From: DALYJJ01 sp031969915
GTDB taxonomy: Bacteria; Acidobacteriota; Terriglobia; Bryobacterales; Bryobacteraceae
NCBI GenBank assembly: GCA_031969915.1
Contig: DALYJJ010000059.1
Location: forward strand, 1-34,930
DNA length: 34,930 nucleotides
Direction: 5' to 3'
Of the stretch, positions 31,986 through 34,930 are shown one piece after another. The position numbers and the translations under genes are program-made. Position 1 is the first letter of the stretch, and every line of letters starts with the position of its first letter. The notes under the pieces are model-generated. The model had not been told where the DNA came from and searched no databases. It worked only from the letters and a program-made list of their open reading frames with translations.

Positions 31986-32522
31986 ATGCAGAGCGATTGC
32001 CTCACCACAGCCACCTCCGGCCCAACAGACAGTGACCCGGCCATCGCGGATCGTTTCTCCTCCGCTTTCGGAGCATTGCGGCGAATTGCCGCTTCCCTTC
32101 TCCGCCACGAGCGCCCTGGCCACACGCTTCAGCCAACGGCCTTGGTCGCCGAGGCGTTTCTCCGCCTCCGCCGCCTGCGCTCCCCCGCCAACGACCAGCA
32201 CTTCTACCACTTGGCCGCTTTGGCGATGAAGAGAACTCTGATCGACTACGCCCGCGCCCGCTCCGCGGCTAGCCGCGTCGCCTTAGAGGACCTGCCCCCG
32301 CTCTTCAGCTCGGTGCACCTCCGCGGCGAATCCGGCGTCGCCCTTCGGACTGCGGTTGACCGCCTCAAGCGGCTGGACCCGGTGGCCGCGGAGACCGTTT
32401 GGCGCCGCTATGCCGAGGGATGGACCCTCGAGGAGCTCGCGGCTCGCCAGGGGCGAGAGATGTGGCGCGTGCGAGCCGACTGCGACTTCGCGCTTCAGTG
32501 GCTCTCCGACCGCCTGGCCTGA
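31986..32522 (+). CDS. ECF-type RNA polymerase sigma factor (ECF-STK-like)
   Basis: 178 residues. Region 2 is recognisable: FGALRRIAASLLRHE, LVAEAFLRLRRLRS, and FYHLAALAMKRTLIDYARARSAASR. This is the pattern of ECF sigma factors associated with Ser/Thr kinases in acidobacteria and planctomycetes. Region 4 (LDPVAAETVWRRYAEGWTLEELAARQGREMWRVRADCDFA) is present but its recognition helix is atypical. No anti-sigma factor lies beside it. Its 3' end overlaps by 28 bp the 3' end of a convergent Ser/Thr-kinase gene. The 192-bp upstream region looks AT-richer than its surroundings and shows no clear promoter or Shine-Dalgarno sequence. Confidence 0.85.
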   Translation: MQSDCLTTATSGPTDSDPAIADRFSSAFGALRRIAASLLRHERPGHTLQPTALVAEAFLRLRRLRSPANDQHFYHLAALAMKRTLIDYARARSAASRVALEDLPPLFSSVHLRGESGVALRTAVDRLKRLDPVAAETVWRRYAEGWTLEELAARQGREMWRVRADCDFALQWLSDRLA

Positions 32523-34930
32523 TCGCTCAGCAGCGAGGCTACCTGCAGGCCCCAACTCCGCCCGCTCGGCGGACGGCGGCTGGGGACCGGGTGAAGCGCC
32601 AGAGCGAGCGCCGCGGCCAGTTCCTGCTCGCAGCCGGAAACCGAATTCCTCAAACAGCGCGCGAGCTCAGCCTGGAAATCGTCCTCCCCGGGCGGCCTCC
32701 TGAATTGCTGTAAGCCGCTTCCGGTGATCATCTCCAGGACGATGACCGCCAGGCTGAAGAGATCGGTGGCCGGAGAGTAGTGGCCCACCAACCGCTCCGG
32801 CGCGAGATACTGCGTGGAGCCTACCAACGTTGTCGTGCTGGCCTGCTCGCCCTGCCGCCCCTTCAGCCCGGAGGCCCCGAAATCGATCAATACCAAGTGC
32901 TCGCGGTCTGTGCCGCTGTCAAGCATCACCAGGTTCTCGGGCTTCAGGTCACGGTGGACGACGCCCCGCAGGTGAATCGCTTCCAGGGTATCGCCCAATT
33001 GCGCCACGAGCGGCGCAGTCCTCCGGGCTCCGAGCGGTCCGTTCCGCAGACACTCGCGAAGCGTCGGACCTTCCACGAACGGCATGGCCAGGCAGGGCTC
33101 GCCGGCGGCGCCGATCCAGGAATCGAGCACTCTCACCACCCCGGGATGATCCAGGGAACGGAGCGCCGCTACCTCCTGCGCGAATTGGTCGCGGACCCAA
33201 CCGTCGCGCCCCGGAATGCCGTTCAGGATCTTGACGGCGACCCGGGGCGTAGCGCCTTGCAGATCCTCCGCCTCATACACCACGGAGAAGCTCCCACGCG
33301 AGACCGGGCGGACCAGGCGATAACGATCGAGGTGGGTCACTTCGGCGGGGCGCCCCGGCGCGGAAGCGGGTGACGACTGCTTTTGGAACCGCCGGATGAA
33401 AAGCCACTTCCTGACCCGATAGACCATGGCCTCCCACCACAGACCTCGAAAGAAGATCACCGCCGCCGCGGCGGCCGCCGAAACCATCAGCCCGACGCCG
33501 GCAGCGCCCCACGGGAAGCTCGCCGCCGGCGCCTGGAAAGCAAAGCGCGCAATCGCTCCGCCGCCCTCACCCGAGTAGCGGGCCTCGATCGTGTATTCAC
33601 CCCCGCGGAGCTTCGGCAAGCGGACCCAGCCATCGGAAGACGGTATCCAGGACTCCGCGCCCGGTTGCAGGCGGTACTCGAACGGGTGCGGGCGGAAGGG
33701 CGAGCCTCGCAAGCCGTAAATGCGGGCCATGCCTGGCGCGCCGTCGGGTGCCCGCAGGATCGCCGGCGCATCGCCGGCGGGGGCCGCGAACCAGCGCTCA
33801 TCCGGCTGAACGCGCGTCACGCCGTGCAGGCCCGCCAGCCACACGGCGCCCCCCGGCTCTTCGGTAATCCCGTGTCTCGACAAATACCCCGCCGCGAGTC
33901 CGTTCGCGACGTTCAGCGTCAGCCAGTCGCTCATCCGGTCTCCCGCGCCTTTGCTGACACTCACTCCGTCCACGCCCCCCACCCAGATCCAGCCGCGCCG
34001 GTCGGCATGGACGGTCTGCGGCGTTGTCAGGGGCGACGCTACCGCGGACATCCTCCAAAGGTCCCCGTTTCGCCGAAGCCGGAACAGGCTTCGGTCTAAG
34101 GACAGGCACCAGACTTCCTCCGGGCTCCGGACCGCGAACGAGCGGACGGTCGGCAACTCGCCTTCGGTCCTCTGAATTCGCCACTGACCATCGGCGCCCA
34201 GCCGGGCGATCCTGTTTCTTCGCACGAACCAGACCACGCCAGACGCCTCCGCGACGAGGGTGCTGTAGCTGTTGGGCTCCCCCAAGATCCCCGCGGGAAT
34301 GGGTTCGGCTGGGCAGTCGCCTGGGCGGGCCACCCGATGTACGCGGGTTGAAGTCGCCACCCAAATCGCTCCTCGCGGGTCCACCAAAAGCGACTCCACG
34401 GGTTCCGCTCCCGCAAGGGCGGGACAGATAGGCTCAAGAGCGCGCCCATCGGGGCCGATCCGGAGCAATCCCGATTTCCGAGTGGAAACCACAATCTGAT
34501 CGTTTGGCAGAGCCAGAATCGAATCGATCTCGTGATTGCCGTCTCGCACGGCGAGCCACTGTCCGCCGCTGAGCTGATGTAGGCCGTGCGCGGTCGCCAG
34601 GTAGATACTCTGGCCGCCGACCGATACCTGCGTGGCCTCGTCTTCCGGGAACTGAGCTCCGCTCCACCTTTGCCAGGTTGCGTCCGGAATCCACTCCACC
34701 AGCCCCACTCCACGGATGGCCGCCCAGAAGCGGCCCGCCCTGGTCACCACTCCCGCGGTGACGGCCAAACCCCGAGTCCAGTCGGCTTCGAACCGTTCAC
34801 CGGTGCGCAAGTTCTCGAACCAGGAGCCGGCGTACCACACCGAGCCATCGGCGCCGGCGACCAGCGGACCCGGTCTCCAAACCCCAGGCGCCGCATCCCG
34901 CGACAAGCGGCGAAGAACAGTTCCGCCGCG
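32495..34930 (-). CDS. Reg_prop/YYY sensor fused to a Ser/Thr protein kinase (5' end outside window)
   Basis: At least 811 codons. The frame is open to the window edge, so the true start is missing. The N-terminal ~400 residues have two-component-regulator propeller blades (ADGSVWYAG, PRGAIWVATSTRVHRV, RRGWIWVGGVDGVSV). A Y_Y_Y-like domain ending GGEYTIEARYSG follows, then one membrane helix (about FPWGAAGVGLMVSAAAAAAV). The C-terminus is a Hanks-type kinase, not a histidine kinase: glycine loop SRGSFSVVYEA, VAVKIL lysine, HRDLKPEN, DFGASG and APE, all present. It would phosphorylate Ser/Thr targets in the cytoplasm in response to an extracytoplasmic ligand. It converges on the ECF gene, and the kinase may control it; this is inference. 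Confidence 0.88.
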   Translation of the reverse strand, partial: RGGTVLRRLSRDAAPGVWRPGPLVAGADGSVWYAGSWFENLRTGERFEADWTRGLAVTAGVVTRAGRFWAAIRGVGLVEWIPDATWQRWSGAQFPEDEATQVSVGGQSIYLATAHGLHQLSGGQWLAVRDGNHEIDSILALPNDQIVVSTRKSGLLRIGPDGRALEPICPALAGAEPVESLLVDPRGAIWVATSTRVHRVARPGDCPAEPIPAGILGEPNSYSTLVAEASGVVWFVRRNRIARLGADGQWRIQRTEGELPTVRSFAVRSPEEVWCLSLDRSLFRLRRNGDLWRMSAVASPLTTPQTVHADRRGWIWVGGVDGVSVSKGAGDRMSDWLTLNVANGLAAGYLSRHGITEEPGGAVWLAGLHGVTRVQPDERWFAAPAGDAPAILRAPDGAPGMARIYGLRGSPFRPHPFEYRLQPGAESWIPSSDGWVRLPKLRGGEYTIEARYSGEGGGAIARFAFQAPAASFPWGAAGVGLMVSAAAAAAVIFFRGLWWEAMVYRVRKWLFIRRFQKQSSPASAPGRPAEVTHLDRYRLVRPVSRGSFSVVYEAEDLQGATPRVAVKILNGIPGRDGWVRDQFAQEVAALRSLDHPGVVRVLDSWIGAAGEPCLAMPFVEGPTLRECLRNGPLGARRTAPLVAQLGDTLEAIHLRGVVHRDLKPENLVMLDSGTDREHLVLIDFGASGLKGRQGEQASTTTLVGSTQYLAPERLVGHYSPATDLFSLAVIVLEMITGSGLQQFRRPPGEDDFQAELARCLRNSVSGCEQELAAALALALHPVPSRRPPSGRSWGLQVASLLSDQARRSESH

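Overview
The window looks like part of a high-GC acidobacterial chromosome, most likely from the Solibacter/Bryobacter side of the phylum. The reasons are a 1198-residue Oar-like TonB receptor with an N-terminal carboxypeptidase-regulatory domain, a Tat-exported Gfo/Idh/MocA protein, PQQ-type propellers, an ECF sigma factor beside a Ser/Thr kinase, and an arsR-arsC-arsM cluster. A run of ten Ns at 5817-5826 marks it as a draft or metagenomic scaffold. The taxonomic call is inference from gene content.

Layout. 1-3853 (+) is a tightly overlapping exported or envelope gene set: two PQQ/BamB-like propeller proteins, a TlpA-like thioredoxin and two small secreted proteins. 4082-8444 (+) is a two-component pair: a large membrane histidine kinase with a PDZ-like domain, and an NtrC-type sigma-54 activator. 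8455-12968 is an accessory island with a TIR-WD40 gene and a graded series of intact, fused and truncated toxin-antitoxin genes. It lies between the 3' end of the regulator gene and the 3' end of a tRNA-Glu gene. 13126-14575 carries a cytochrome c, a DinB protein and a Bcp peroxiredoxin. 20348 down to 14600 (-) is one compact six-gene operon: two thymidylate-kinase paralogues, an SMP-30 protein, Nudix, MutS2 and a nitroreductase. A Ppx/GppA-HD gene diverges from it at 20387, followed by a Tat-exported oxidoreductase. 23163-24984 holds a YVTN-type propeller lipoprotein, an ACT-domain protein and a small monooxygenase. 25029-27108 is an arsenic-resistance operon with a visible promoter/operator. 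27089-34930 has a TPR protein with a protease-like N-terminus, the TonB receptor, an ECF sigma factor, and a truncated Reg_prop-Ser/Thr kinase running off the right edge.

The most notable structure is at 8222-11711. The last ~233 bp of the sigma-54 activator gene, including 10 bp beyond its stop, occur a second time in the same orientation at 11515-11711. The second copy is degraded, with a 44-nt gap and a 7-nt tandem duplication. The two copies bracket a 3060-bp segment that holds essentially one gene, the TIR-transmembrane-coiled-coil-WD40 protein. Six of the seven coding substitutions in the second copy are synonymous, so it probably diverged as a working gene elsewhere before it was stranded here. 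Its outer edge cuts a HigA-type antitoxin in two. Next to that lies an in-frame MazF(N-term)-HigB(C-term) fusion, then two further antitoxin-like genes and an intact-looking BrnT toxin, and finally tRNA-Glu. I read this as a defence-gene insertion hot spot where a single-gene TIR-WD40 cassette integrated by recombination at the 3' end of a conserved regulator gene.
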